64,000 bases of DNA, taken from positions 558,001 to 622,000 of the forward strand of contig NW_017566995.1 in assembly GCF_001661265.1 (NCBI RefSeq). Reading direction: 5' to 3'. The notes beneath the pieces are model-generated. The model worked only from the letters and a program-made list of their open reading frames with translations. It was not told where the DNA came from and made no database searches. This document shows positions 49,901 through 57,814 of this stretch, in pieces (positions within the stretch are counted from its first letter, which is position 1; each line of letters starts with the position of its first letter). The DNA comes from Saitoella complicata NRRL Y-17804. Lineage: Eukaryota; Ascomycota; Saitoellomycetes; Saitoellales; Saitoellaceae. The translations under genes and the position numbers were made by a program.

Positions 49901-50258
49901 TAGCGTCCTGGCTCTCCAGCGCAACCTGCCCGGTGCAGCATCAGCTGAAGGTGGTAAAGGCTTTTACTTCATCTTTTCGGCACCCATCACCAACGGTGTC
50001 GTCAAATGTCCCCGCTCAGCACCCTGTCTCTACGGTGGCTGGAACATCGATGAGCAGAATGGATTGACCTTTACGACATCGCTGAACCAGACGTTGATCT
50101 TTGGAACGTTTGTGTACAACAAGGCGGGAAGTGGGGATGGGAAGACCTATGTTGTTGGGGAGAATAGTTTGGCGGCGTTGCAGAAGAGCCCGGAGTATGT
50201 CCAGGGAGCGAGTACTTTGCCACCGACCCAGGTTACCTTGACTGGGGTTGCCCTTTGA
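46989..50258 (+). CDS. Large Ser/Thr-rich secreted cell-surface protein
   Basis: This intronless gene of 1,089 codons begins with a clear signal peptide (MLIFSFFALLLTIQLAAAEP, cleavage near residue 19). Two cysteine-containing modules follow: SCPATTNPAVKSALSHLSSR...FCSSY near residues 28-56, and SALSAACSCLITPAIHTSL near 250-270. Modules of this look recur in secreted proteins of filamentous ascomycetes. Dibasic Kex2-like sites (FYKRDLS and LYKRRVP) lie near 220-240. A roughly 700-residue Ser/Thr/Val/Ala region, probably heavily O-glycosylated, comes next; it includes an exact 21-bp tandem duplication at 49272-49313. A C-terminal globular domain (about 930-1089) contains GLYDIYTGSSVLALQRNL and CPRSAPCLYGGWNIDEQNG. 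No GPI signal or transmembrane segment is seen, so it is secreted or wall-bound. Function is unknown; adhesion or wall coating is inference. Confidence 0.87.
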   Translation: MLIFSFFALLLTIQLAAAEPVSAATATSCPATTNPAVKSALSHLSSRRATSFCSSYASITPVTKTIVVTSLTTKTSTKTAVKTSTKLVKGKKTQWSTKWVTITKTGTRTATATKTVEKDVTSTKMVTTVIPAIITKVVSGTTITRVTRTTTSYLPTTTTATLTHHSGVYLTATSTRSTLTTETIPVTITDSTGSSTTLTITATENQPIIETVFYKRDLSTDDLEQDLYKRRVPPTTSSTTTYAPSALSAACSCLITPAIHTSLILTRPIQTATVTATSTSVVTSTSYTSTVKSVTTNTKKIWRTAYATSTVPITETKVVTVTGTVTDVVGSTVTERGSTVVVAGTSTVLSVVEKAVTKGVTEDITMPVTKTVKTLVKLVTETAVAYSTTTRMEEESVVVETLTETLTVGSTSVVSVKTSSPTSSPLVLAASFTPGPLNLVIVTDLGDGTATAASSASSALTSSGVVSSSSSASESAPTPVPVMIYAPTSSAVAVSDEVSNSSSLTETGSVGVVVPSPNPVVIYASSVGDEDGSSVAALASSISDVSGSAATSAVVEEERTMASEAAASTVQASAIAVAASTMAVNTSTSAAPYSTLVGLNTTSSVDGAGLSSTTVTEISSSPIVASHTISKSATETTSTSEVGEPSSSEAESSAVLAGTSTESSTTDDVTSTEATSASFTDVSSSSLSEVFTTSELTFSETTVPDASSSSSTEIPQATLTAAESSVTSASASAVESATEEETTSAESTSCSLTDVSSSFFVASSTSETASSTSETASSETSSAVFSATQSTSDGVSLTAVSDVESASPIASSIPIESSSVSMISSGVVASSTENVATTTPTPGADVRYVETSLSDEATSSTIISSATSVLVSALSSASVASSYASSSATSSAVSSASAASSYAPSSAVSSSAPLATMAMKLSVSDGTSISFSLFGGAYNVTAESGKAASLTLAPRASGATGQGLYDIYTGSSVLALQRNLPGAASAEGGKGFYFIFSAPITNGVVKCPRSAPCLYGGWNIDEQNGLTFTTSLNQTLIFGTFVYNKAGSGDGKTYVVGENSLAALQKSPEYVQGASTLPPTQVTLTGVAL

Positions 50259-50551
50259 GATAGTGACGAAGCTTGAACGCGAGGAGGGATGCTGAAGCCC
50301 TGGAGGCTCAGCGTGGTGATTCGTCTTGCTGGTGTTTAGGCGTTGTTATAGTCAATCGATACCCCTTAGAATAACGAAAAGATTACTTGAAAAACAAGCT
50401 CTTTCAACTACCTCTCTTATGTATGACCACCTCTAATGCACCTGCAGCGGATAAGCCGCAACCTTAACCCCTAGGTCTCTCCGGATCGCCGACATCATCT
50501 CAGCCAAGAACGTCAGCGAACATACCGATACCGTAGGATACCACGACTGCG

Positions 50552-51745
50552 ATGTCATCGCCCCCAGCAGTGAAGCCGAAGAAAACATTCGTCGCACAAT
50601 ACCCACCAGATCGGGGTCGGCCGGACTTCGAGGAGGCGTTACCGGACTACTATGACGTCGCCGAGGAAGGAGCAGGATCGAAGGTGAAGGCACCCGAGGA
50701 GCCGGAGGTGAGACTACAAGGACCAGTTGCGGGCGAGGAAAACATGTTTTTTGACCATGACGATGCTCTGCCACCTTCACATCTTCCGGCATATCAGGCT
50801 TCAGCTGAGACTGATGAGCTTGTGTCTTTGGTGCGAACTGATCGTGATGGAAACGTTTCTACACATGCACCGATCCTCAATTCATCACCGCTAGCATTGC
50901 ATAACTTCGTATGGGAACAAGCACAGATACCACCTCAAGCAAGCTTACGGATTAAAGGATGGCACACAGAGAACGTAACAAATGATTACATCAGACCTGG
51001 GGAGGATCAGAATGGATCGTCCAACATGCCGAGCAATACGCGTACAGTCATTGATTTTGACATGGTCATTCCTTTGAGTCATCTACTGAAGTCTGGACAT
51101 GGGAGAATGTTTGCGTGGAGGGACGAGTTTGCCACGTATCGCGGGACTGCACATGTCTGCACCCAATCAGAGGCTCGACGAGGGGTGGGTATCATTGGCC
51201 GCTTCCTTAACAAGACGAAAGCTTTCGTTCTGCGTCGACCTGCGTATGACGAGATTGATGGCATGGGTCCGGTATCTTTAATGGAGGCTTGCTCGGAGTA
51301 CGCGAGCAGCACGCATCCTCTCCGTTCTTTCCACTTCACGAAGCATGCGACAGGATGGTCCTTTCCCACCCTGACTCGTGCTTTCACGGCAGCAATCCGG
51401 TCCACGTATTACCGTGAGTTCATCGACATCACCCTCGAAACTCGTGGAGATGATGTTATCGTCCGTCCTCCTGGCCGCCTCAATCGAACACTGGCGAACA
51501 AGTGGATCAAAGCGTTGATGTTTATCTTGATTATCCCGTCATTGGTATTATGGATCCTGAGGAGGTGGTGGGGAGCGAGGTGGAGTACCCATGGTGTTGC
51601 GTTTAGATTGACTGAAGGGATGAGTGAGGGCGAGTTCTTCCGGAGATGGGAAGAAGAAGTGAAAAAAGGTGTTCAAACGAAGAGGCAGGGGACCTTGGAA
51701 TGGGTTTACGTATGTTGTTCATCAACGTCGGGGTCAGCGAGATGA
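50552..51745 (+). CDS. Conserved-looking protein with C-terminal membrane segment, function unknown
   Basis: This open frame of 397 codons starts at an ATG after a pyrimidine-poor leader. The N-terminal 110 residues are Pro/Glu/Asp-rich (DFEEALPDYYDVAEEGAG). The middle contains LRIKGWHTENVTNDYI, VIDFDMVIPLSHLL and SFHFTKHATGWSFPTLTRAF, and so looks like a folded beta-rich domain. Near residues 335-352 the hydrophobic KALMFILIIPSLVLWILRRW could anchor it in a membrane, followed by a charged tail of about 40 residues. I do not recognise the family. The last codons run through an intron-like GTATGT at 51709, so the true C-terminus may be spliced and different from the one given. The gene has its own short promoter of about 290 bp. 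Confidence 0.75.
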   Translation: MSSPPAVKPKKTFVAQYPPDRGRPDFEEALPDYYDVAEEGAGSKVKAPEEPEVRLQGPVAGEENMFFDHDDALPPSHLPAYQASAETDELVSLVRTDRDGNVSTHAPILNSSPLALHNFVWEQAQIPPQASLRIKGWHTENVTNDYIRPGEDQNGSSNMPSNTRTVIDFDMVIPLSHLLKSGHGRMFAWRDEFATYRGTAHVCTQSEARRGVGIIGRFLNKTKAFVLRRPAYDEIDGMGPVSLMEACSEYASSTHPLRSFHFTKHATGWSFPTLTRAFTAAIRSTYYREFIDITLETRGDDVIVRPPGRLNRTLANKWIKALMFILIIPSLVLWILRRWWGARWSTHGVAFRLTEGMSEGEFFRRWEEEVKKGVQTKRQGTLEWVYVCCSSTSGSAR

Positions 51746-52216
51746 GCGGCGTGGGGAAACGATAATCTGCGATGAGTGTTCAGGAAGATCCGTCCACGAA
51801 CGCGTCTTAAGACAGTCGTACGATTTACATCCTCACCTGTCATCCGGGAGTTTTAACCCTAACTCTAGCATGGTTTCTCACGGTCTCCCTTGACGTAACG
51901 TCATGACTGTGTCTCACCATGGGATGTATCACACAATTCCAAGTCGAGCCCGTTTGGCGTAACATCGTACGATTGTGAATGGCCACGTTGTTGATACGGT
52001 TGAGTGTTGGTCGAATCGATGCTGTGACCCGTGCCTATGTTCATTGACCATGCAGCTGTCACCGAGTGTGGATTTGAATTGTTAGGGGTCCATTATGAGC
52101 TCAAGCAAAGATAAAAAAAACACCAAGAGATCCCTCTGACACCAGGCTCGGGCCCAACTCCACAGGATATCGCAATTTGCTGCTCACTTTCCGCTATAGA
52201 CACACCACACGTCAGC
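51746..52216. other. Intergenic region
   Basis: About 470 bp between the tail-anchored protein gene (+) and the 3' end of the aldo-keto reductase (-). It is AT-richer and contains an A-run (52113-52120). No gene seen, apart from a possible last exon of the upstream gene near 51750-51890. Confidence 0.35.
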
Positions 52217-53583
52217 TCACGCATACTCCCCCCACATCCGATGTACATACCTCCCCTCCATCTCTTCCTTCCAAAACGCCCTAAAATGTTCCTCGGGCTT
52301 CGCTCCCGCCTTTTCGATATCCTGGCACTCCTCTTCGGTAAGAGACCAGTCCGGGGAGGCGGCGGCGAGTTGTTCCGACATGCGGCTGGGCTTTGCGGAG
52401 GTTGTGATCAGGATGTGACTACGGCACGGGGGTTAGTACTTGCCCTTGGTTGTGGGGGGGGGGGGGGTNNNNNNNNNNNNNNNNNNNNNNNNNNNNNNNN
52501 NNNNNNNNNNNNNNNNNNNNNNNNNNNNNNNNNNNNNNNNNNNNNNNNNNNNNNNNNNNNNNNNNNNNNNNNNNNNNNNNNNNNNNNNNNNNNNNNNNNN
52601 NNNNNNNNNNNNNNNNNNNNNNNNNNNNNNNNNNNNNNNNNNNNNNNNNNNNNNNNNNNNNNNNNNNNNNNNNNNNNNNNNNNNNNNNNNNNNNNNNNNN
52701 NNNNNNNNNNNNNNNNNNNNNNNNNNNNNNNNNNNNNNNNNNNNNNNNNNNNNNNNNNNNNNNNNNNGGGGGGTGGGTGGTGAAGGCAGGGTGAGGGGGA
52801 GGGGTACCCTTTTTGGAGACTCCATTTGAGGAGGATTTGACCCGATGTCTTCCCGTGCTTCTCCGCAATCCTCTCCGCGAGCTTCTTCACCGCCCCCGTC
52901 CCAACATCCCTCGTGATCGGCACCAAAGGGGAATAACACGCTATCTTGATCCCCTCCTTGTTCATATACCCCACTAACTCTTCCTGCTGCAAACACGGAT
53001 GATATTCGATCTGGTTAACGCTCGGTTTCACCCAATTGGGCGACTTTTTCAACTCCTCAAGATCCTGGATACGGAAGTTTGAGACACCAATGGCCTTTGT
53101 GAGACCTTGGTGTTTGGCATCAATTAGGGAGGACCAGGCGTTGAGGAGGGAATTGGGGGGGTTGGGCTTTGTGGCGAAGAAGGGTGCGTGTATGAGATAG
53201 AGGTCGACGTAGTCCGTGCCGAGCTTCTCGAGGGAAGTGCGGAGGGCGGCAATGGGGTCGGCGATGTTGGTAATCACTGTTTTTCACGTATATCAACAAT
53301 GGTTTATCGACCGCAATATGCCTGACAAACCTTTAGTCGTGATCAACAACTTACTGCGATCCACACCGGACTCTTTGATCGCCTGTCCAACCTCAGTCTC
53401 CGTGTTGTAGACTTCCGCACAATCCAGATGAGTGAACCCCGCATCGAGGGCTGACTTGATGGATGAGATAAGGTCTTTGTTGAGGGGATCGTTCGGGCCT
53501 TTGTACCAGGCTGTGCCGGTGCCGTAACCGATTGCGGGAATGGATACTTCCTGGGACGGTTTGATCGTAGGAATAGAAGACAT
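52217..53583 (-). CDS. Aldo-keto reductase, with an assembly gap in its last intron
   Basis: Three exons (53331-53583, 52808-53276, 52217-52418) give 307 residues. The first intron is 54 nt; the second (52419-52807) is at least 389 nt because it contains the N gap. Joining GG at 52808 to T at 52418 restores WSLQKGHILITTSAKPSRMS, so no coding sequence needs to be missing. The catalytic tetrad is visible as Asp/Tyr in HLDCAEVYNTETE, Lys in SKLLITTK and His in VDLYLIHAP. NADPH-site residues appear in TTSAKPSR. The NAD(P)H-dependent enzyme reduces aldehydes or ketones; substrate unknown. An in-frame ATG at 53649 would add 22 basic residues (MNRLISIATHVQHQRPSQLT) that resemble a mitochondrial presequence, so a second form is possible. 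Confidence 0.9.
52469..52767. other. Assembly gap (about 299 Ns) flanked by G-runs
   Basis: The run of N is bordered by about 15 Gs on the left and by GGGGGG on the right. It lies wholly inside the aldo-keto reductase intron, between its donor at 52807 and acceptor at 52419. The G-runs suggest the missing sequence is a G-rich tract that stopped assembly. The N count may be an estimate. Confidence 0.97.
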
Positions 53584-53933
53584 CTTTCTTGTAAGTTGTG
53601 ATGGTCGTTGGTGTTGGACGTGAGTTGCGATTGATATCAGTCTGTTCATGGTCGATGACGAGATAAATCGTCGTCGTTCGGCTCATGTTGCCGCTGCGGG
53701 GTACCGGTACCATGAAACGCAAGTCTCGGCTGTACTTCCCACGTCAACTCAAGACTACTTCAACCAGTTTTCATGGACTTACGGCCCCTGTAGGAGAACA
53801 AAAGACATCACGAATGTTCCAGATTAGCTTGGTATAGGCTATTCATATAGGCCTCATGCCACTACCGAAACTTGCCCTCCTCTCATCCGTAACATTCCCT
53901 TCCGCTCCATCTCCCTACTCCCTCCTTCTCACG
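53584..53933. other. Intergenic region, aldo-keto reductase promoter / carrier 3' end
   Basis: About 350 bp. It includes the 22 extra in-frame codons of the possible long aldo-keto reductase form (up to 53649). The rest shows no gene. Confidence 0.4.
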
Positions 53934-55142
53934 TTAAATAGGCTCAATCCCAGCCCACCTCCTCAACTGCTCAAACACCATCAAACTAATCACCGTATGT
54001 GGCCACAACCTCATCCAACACATAAACCCACCCCTAAAGAACGCTCGAAGCCCCTCTTCGTGGTAGATTTTCATGGTTGTGCCGATCACGCCCGGTGGGG
54101 CTCCGGTTGCGTATGCTTGCTTCAAAATATTTCCTGGTGTCTGTATGTTTGTAGCGAGAGCGCCGAGGGGCGAGGGCGAGGGTGAGGGCGATACCGAGAC
54201 GGGGACGGAGACGGCGGTGGGCGCAGTGGTGGGAGCATTCATAATCCGTACTTTGATGACATCCACCGGCGCACTCACAAAAGAACAAACACCCCCCGCA
54301 ACCGCACTACTAGCAAAATGTAACCCAAACCCTTCACGCATCCCACCCCACTCCATCAAAAAGTGCTTCGTGTGGTCGTAGCTGGCTAATTGTGAACTCG
54401 TCAATAACGCTGCTCGGATCGTGGTGGGGAGGCATGCGCGGTAGAGTCCCAGGAACCCGCGTTCGCGGAGGAGGAAGGAGAGGGTTGGGAGGAGGTGGGT
54501 GTGGGGTGTCGAAGGAGCCTGGAGCCGGATTTTGAGGAGATCGGTGGGGTTTGCGAGGGATGCGCCGATACACCCGCTTGCCAGTCCACTCATTACCTTA
54601 TTCCCAAACCCGCGCTCGTCCAACCTCCCACCGGAGACTTTGTGCAAGAACCCTTTGAAAAAGTCGTAGGCACCGAACCGGATCGTACTATACGTCGCCT
54701 CGCGCGATAAACTCGCCGATACACCCTTCATGAACCCGCTCATCCCCTCCGTACGTAACATACTTTTGATCAGTGCGTAGAATGGCGGAGACCGCAGTGT
54801 GGGAGAAAGCTGTTGTCGGACTTTGACGATATCGAAGGGATTCGTGAAGAGTGCGCCGGTCATGCATGATAGTCCGGCGAAGGTGAAGTTTAGGAGGACT
54901 TCTCGCGTGGAGCGGTTTTGTTCGGAGACGAGTTTGTGCGAGGACGAAGGAGGAGTACTTGACGTGGTGGTGATCGGAGGTGATGAGCCACCATGGGAGT
55001 GGAGGATCATCTCGGACATTTCAACATCGCGATCATCCATGGGTAAAACAGCATACCGCGAATCATGCGCTCCCGCATCTTGATGATTCATCCCTGATGG
55101 GATTCGTGCTGCTGGAGGTATCGGTGGACGTACTGCTGACAT
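53934..55142 (-). CDS. Mitochondrial carrier (SLC25 family; UCP/BMCP-like)
   Basis: This intronless gene encodes 402 residues. Three tandem carrier repeats are visible, each with the Px[DE]xx[KR] signature: TNPFDIVKVRQQL (about 98-110), ANPTDLLKIRLQ (about 195) and SAPVDVIKVRIMN (about 290). The downstream halves carry the second motif, as in EGMSGFMKGVSASLSREATY, RERGFLGLYRACLPTTIRAA and EGLRAFFRGGFMCWMRLWPH. The third repeat is interrupted by a 45-residue Thr/Pro/Ser insertion after NAPTT. An 80-residue polar N-terminal extension precedes repeat 1. The family exchanges small metabolites across the inner membrane. The RLWPHTVISLMVFEQLRR ending resembles dicarboxylate/UCP-type carriers, but the substrate is uncertain. 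Divergent from SPG1. Confidence 0.92.
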   Translation of the reverse strand: MSAVRPPIPPAARIPSGMNHQDAGAHDSRYAVLPMDDRDVEMSEMILHSHGGSSPPITTTSSTPPSSSHKLVSEQNRSTREVLLNFTFAGLSCMTGALFTNPFDIVKVRQQLSPTLRSPPFYALIKSMLRTEGMSGFMKGVSASLSREATYSTIRFGAYDFFKGFLHKVSGGRLDERGFGNKVMSGLASGCIGASLANPTDLLKIRLQAPSTPHTHLLPTLSFLLRERGFLGLYRACLPTTIRAALLTSSQLASYDHTKHFLMEWGGMREGFGLHFASSAVAGGVCSFVSAPVDVIKVRIMNAPTTAPTAVSVPVSVSPSPSPSPLGALATNIQTPGNILKQAYATGAPPGVIGTTMKIYHEEGLRAFFRGGFMCWMRLWPHTVISLMVFEQLRRWAGIEPI

Positions 55143-55656
55143 TTTGTGTTTTTATGTTACAAGTGATCATCGGGGAGGCATACTGGCTATTGGGATCGTG
55201 ATATACGAGGGTGCGTTGGGTGCACGGAAGCATGTTGGAGCGGGGGTCGTGGGGGTCGGGAACACGTGAGCGCGGGGTACCCAAGGCCCCGGCTAAAGGT
55301 ACCCGCGTTGTTGGGGATCCGTGGGATTTTGACTGTTAATGCACTTTCTTGCTCTCAGCTCATCGCTCATATGCTCCAAAATCACTCAAAAAATGCATCA
55401 AAACTCCAACTCCGTTCGTATCATTCCTTCAGCCGCGGTCGTGTATGCGATGCCCGATGAAAAGCTCCAGGCATACAGCCACCCAAACGTAGGCGGTCCT
55501 AGTGGTAGTGCCTTCAATCGAGACGCTGGCAACTGTCGACGCTGGGGGTCTGTGCCCATCGCCACTCCGGACCTATAGTGCAACTGAGAGGGGTTCTAAG
55601 TAGCCCAGGCACCACGCACGTCAGCATGGGAAACAGAGTGAGCAATTGGTCCCGGT
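55143..55656. promoter_or_regulatory. Divergent intergenic region, carrier / SPG1
   Basis: About 510 bp between the two start codons. It includes an alternative SPG1 first exon (55626-55654) that could be used with a GTATGT donor. No other gene is visible. Confidence 0.45.
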
Positions 55657-56434
55657 ATGTCATCCTCACGAGAACTCCAACAGGCGGACAAGAAGTCCAG
55701 GTATGGCACCCCCTCTAACCACGAACCCTGCTAACCCTCCCTCCTCCCAGCGTCGTCATCAAAGTCGGCATGGTCGGCGACGCCCAAATCGGCAAAACCT
55801 CCCTCATGGTAAAATACGTCGAAGGCTCCTTCGACGAAGACTACATCCAAACCCTCGGCGTAAACTTCATGGAAAAAACAATCTCAATCCGCGCAACCGA
55901 AATCACTTTCTCGATCTGGGACCTCGGTGGGCAACGCGAGTTCGTCAACATGCTCCCACTCGTCTGCAATGACGCGGTCGCTCTTCTCTTCCTCTTCGAC
56001 CTGACCCGGAAGAGTACGCTGAATAGTGTGAAAGAGTGGTATCGACAGAGTCGCGGGTTTAATAAAGCCGCGATTCCGTTTTTGGTGGGGACCAAGTATG
56101 ACACCTTTGCGGGCTTTGGGAGGGAGGAGCAGGAGGAGGTTACGAAACAGGCGAGGAGGTTTGCGAGGGCGATGAAGGCGAGTTTGATTTTTTGTTCGAC
56201 GGCGAGTTCGATCAATGTGCAGAAGGTGAGTGAGGCCGAGCCGTTGACGACCGAGCCGTTGACGACCGAGCCGTTGACGACCGAGCCGGTGGGAGACTGA
56301 GAGATCGGATGAGTGGTGTGCTGACAAGACGATAGATTTTCAAAATCGTCCTATCGAAAGCCTTCGACCTGAAATGCACTATCCCAGAACTAACCGAAAT
56401 CGGGGAACCAATTCTCGAATACCAGAACGTCTGA
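55657..56434 (+). CDS. SPG1: Spg1/Tem1 small GTPase (septation initiation / mitotic exit network)
   Basis: Exons 55657-55700, 55751-56225 and 56336-56434 join over introns of 50 and 110 nt into 205 residues. The G1 loop is GMVGDAQIGKTSLMVKYVEG, switch II contains WDLGGQREFVNML, G4 is GTKYD, and the insert DEDYIQTLGVNFMEKTISIR is nearly invariant in this family. The C-terminal exon restores INVQKIFKIVLSKAFDLKC. It lacks a prenylation motif, as Spg1/Tem1 do. Spg1 acts at spindle pole bodies upstream of Cdc7/Sid1 or Cdc15 to trigger septation. Starting at ATG 55626 with a GTATGT donor at 55655 gives a second in-frame N-terminus (MGNRVSNWSR), so two mRNA forms are possible. The second intron carries an in-frame 15-bp tandem repeat. 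Confidence 0.93.
56237..56288. repeat. 15-bp tandem repeat, about 3.5 copies, inside an SPG1 intron
   Basis: The unit CGAGCCGTTGACGAC occurs three times without change and is followed by a partial copy. It lies between the SPG1 donor at 56226 and acceptor at 56335. If the intron were retained, the repeat would read EPLTT three times in the SPG1 frame until a stop. Confidence 0.95.
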
Positions 56435-56642
56435 ATACCACGATATACCACACACATCAAAGACAGTTTGCAGTTTGCAGTTTGCATCGTTTGGGCATCA
56501 GGGAGAGAGAGGGGAATTGCTGGACTTTTTTTTCTTTCTTCTTTCGGTTTGATAATATACCCAAGAGGTCTGGCACCGGCCGGTTTGATCACCACATACA
56601 CACCCTCTTCAATTCCCATCCCTCGATAGTCCTCTTCCCTAG

Positions 56643-57392
56643 TCACTGCCTGGCCATGGGAAGGGGTATCCCGAGCCCCACCACGCTCCCAGCAACACCC
56701 ATCCAAAGGCCCATATACTCCTCCGCCGTGACCCTGCCTGTGTCTATGTCGCTGTCGAGTACATCCATCATCGCATCCCCCGTCATACACGGATGTATCA
56801 TCCACCAAGTCCCGCCTAGGAGGGGATGTTCGGCTATACTCAACGCGCCTTGGATTTCGATCGTGTCTGCGTTCTGGTTTTGGTTTTGGTTTTGGTTTTG
56901 GTTGTCGGGGGAGAGGAGGATTGGGGTAAGGGGGTTAGGGTGAGGGGAGATGAAGCGGAAGTAGAGAATGGGGAGGCGGTAGGTTGGGGATAGGAGGATG
57001 TGGTAGTAGCCGACGATCGGGAGTGTGACATTGGAGCCGTTTTGGTGGTGGTCATGGGTGGGGGGAGCGAGGGCTGGATCGTCGATGTCTTCCAATTCGA
57101 TCTCGTCCACGCCCACGTCCAGATTTGCGTCGTCGTCGTCGTCGTCGTCAGCGGTTGGATCTGAAGTTGTAGCTGAATTGCGATACACTCGGATCGACAA
57201 ATATCCCGGCTGTTCCTCCACCACCGACCGGTACCAGGGTGACCGTGGGGGTGGTGGGCGATGCCATGTACACTCTACACCACCCCTCAGGAACTGTGAT
57301 TGGAGGTGTAGACATGCCACTTCGAATTCGGAGGGGGTGAGGGAGGGGTAGGAAGATACATATCGATCCGTCGTCGTAGCTTGCGCATTCAT
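56643..57392 (-). CDS. ATG10: Autophagy E2-like enzyme Atg10
   Basis: This intronless gene of 249 codons starts at ATG 57392. Open frame continues upstream but only from a non-ATG codon. It opens with TPSEFEVACLHLQSQF (the Atg10 N-terminal helix) and has W-rich beta strands with EEQPGYLSIRVY. After an insertion it reaches LPIVGYYHILLSPTYRLPIL and LYFRF. The catalytic cysteine is Cys202 in WWMIHPCMTGDAM, the HPC(x)T motif of Atg3/Atg10 enzymes. Atg10 attaches Atg12 to Atg5 in autophagosome formation. Low-complexity insertions interrupt the domain: an Asp run (about 82-88) and an Asn-Gln dipeptide run (about 164-175) encoded by the TTTTGG repeat at 56875-56903. The gene is tail-to-tail with SPG1 and head-to-head with PALH. 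Confidence 0.9.
   Translation of the reverse strand: MNAQATTTDRYVSSYPSLTPSEFEVACLHLQSQFLRGGVECTWHRPPPPRSPWYRSVVEEQPGYLSIRVYRNSATTSDPTADDDDDDDANLDVGVDEIELEDIDDPALAPPTHDHHQNGSNVTLPIVGYYHILLSPTYRLPILYFRFISPHPNPLTPILLSPDNQNQNQNQNQNADTIEIQGALSIAEHPLLGGTWWMIHPCMTGDAMMDVLDSDIDTGRVTAEEYMGLWMGVAGSVVGLGIPLPMARQ
56875..56903. repeat. Hexanucleotide repeat (GGTTTT)n inside ATG10
   Basis: About five copies of GGTTTT on the plus strand encode the alternating Asn-Gln run in Atg10 on the minus strand. Length changes of one unit keep the frame, so the run can vary without breaking the gene. Confidence 0.9.
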
Positions 57393-57814
57393 CCCGGAGG
57401 CATTGAGCGGTGCCTCCACCCCGTGAGAGGATGCTGCTTGATACGGGTAGATGAGCGAGCTTGAAGACAAGCAATCTATAGCTACTTCGGCGAATCAATT
57501 GCAAGAGACGGGTTAAATCGCGGATTCGCTTATCATGCAGTTGCCGTTCGGAAGGGCACCGGGAAGGCACGCCACGGGTGAGGCATGCAGGCGGTGTAAG
57601 AGACGGGATAATCGTGAGTGAAGCGAAGTGCGAGCCGCTCCCTCTGATAGTCATACGCAGCAGCTGCTGAGGAAGAGATCAAGCTTCCCAAACGGTCTAT
57701 TGGACTCATCGTCTACCTCTTGATCCATTGAGGAGTTCAGTACGACCAGATCAAAGCAACGGAGGATCCAGGCACAGCTGCACGCGCACTGCAAAACCAC
57801 ACCTACACCACGAA
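57393..57814. promoter_or_regulatory. Divergent intergenic region, ATG10 / PALH
   Basis: About 420 bp between two start codons, probably the shared promoter region. Open frames run into it from both sides, without ATGs that fit either family. Confidence 0.4.

Noticed and set aside
56212-56808. A 198-codon minus-strand frame across SPG1/ATG10 3' ends
   Set aside because: It spans the 15-bp repeat and non-coding 3' ends of two well-supported genes and shows only repeat-derived residues.
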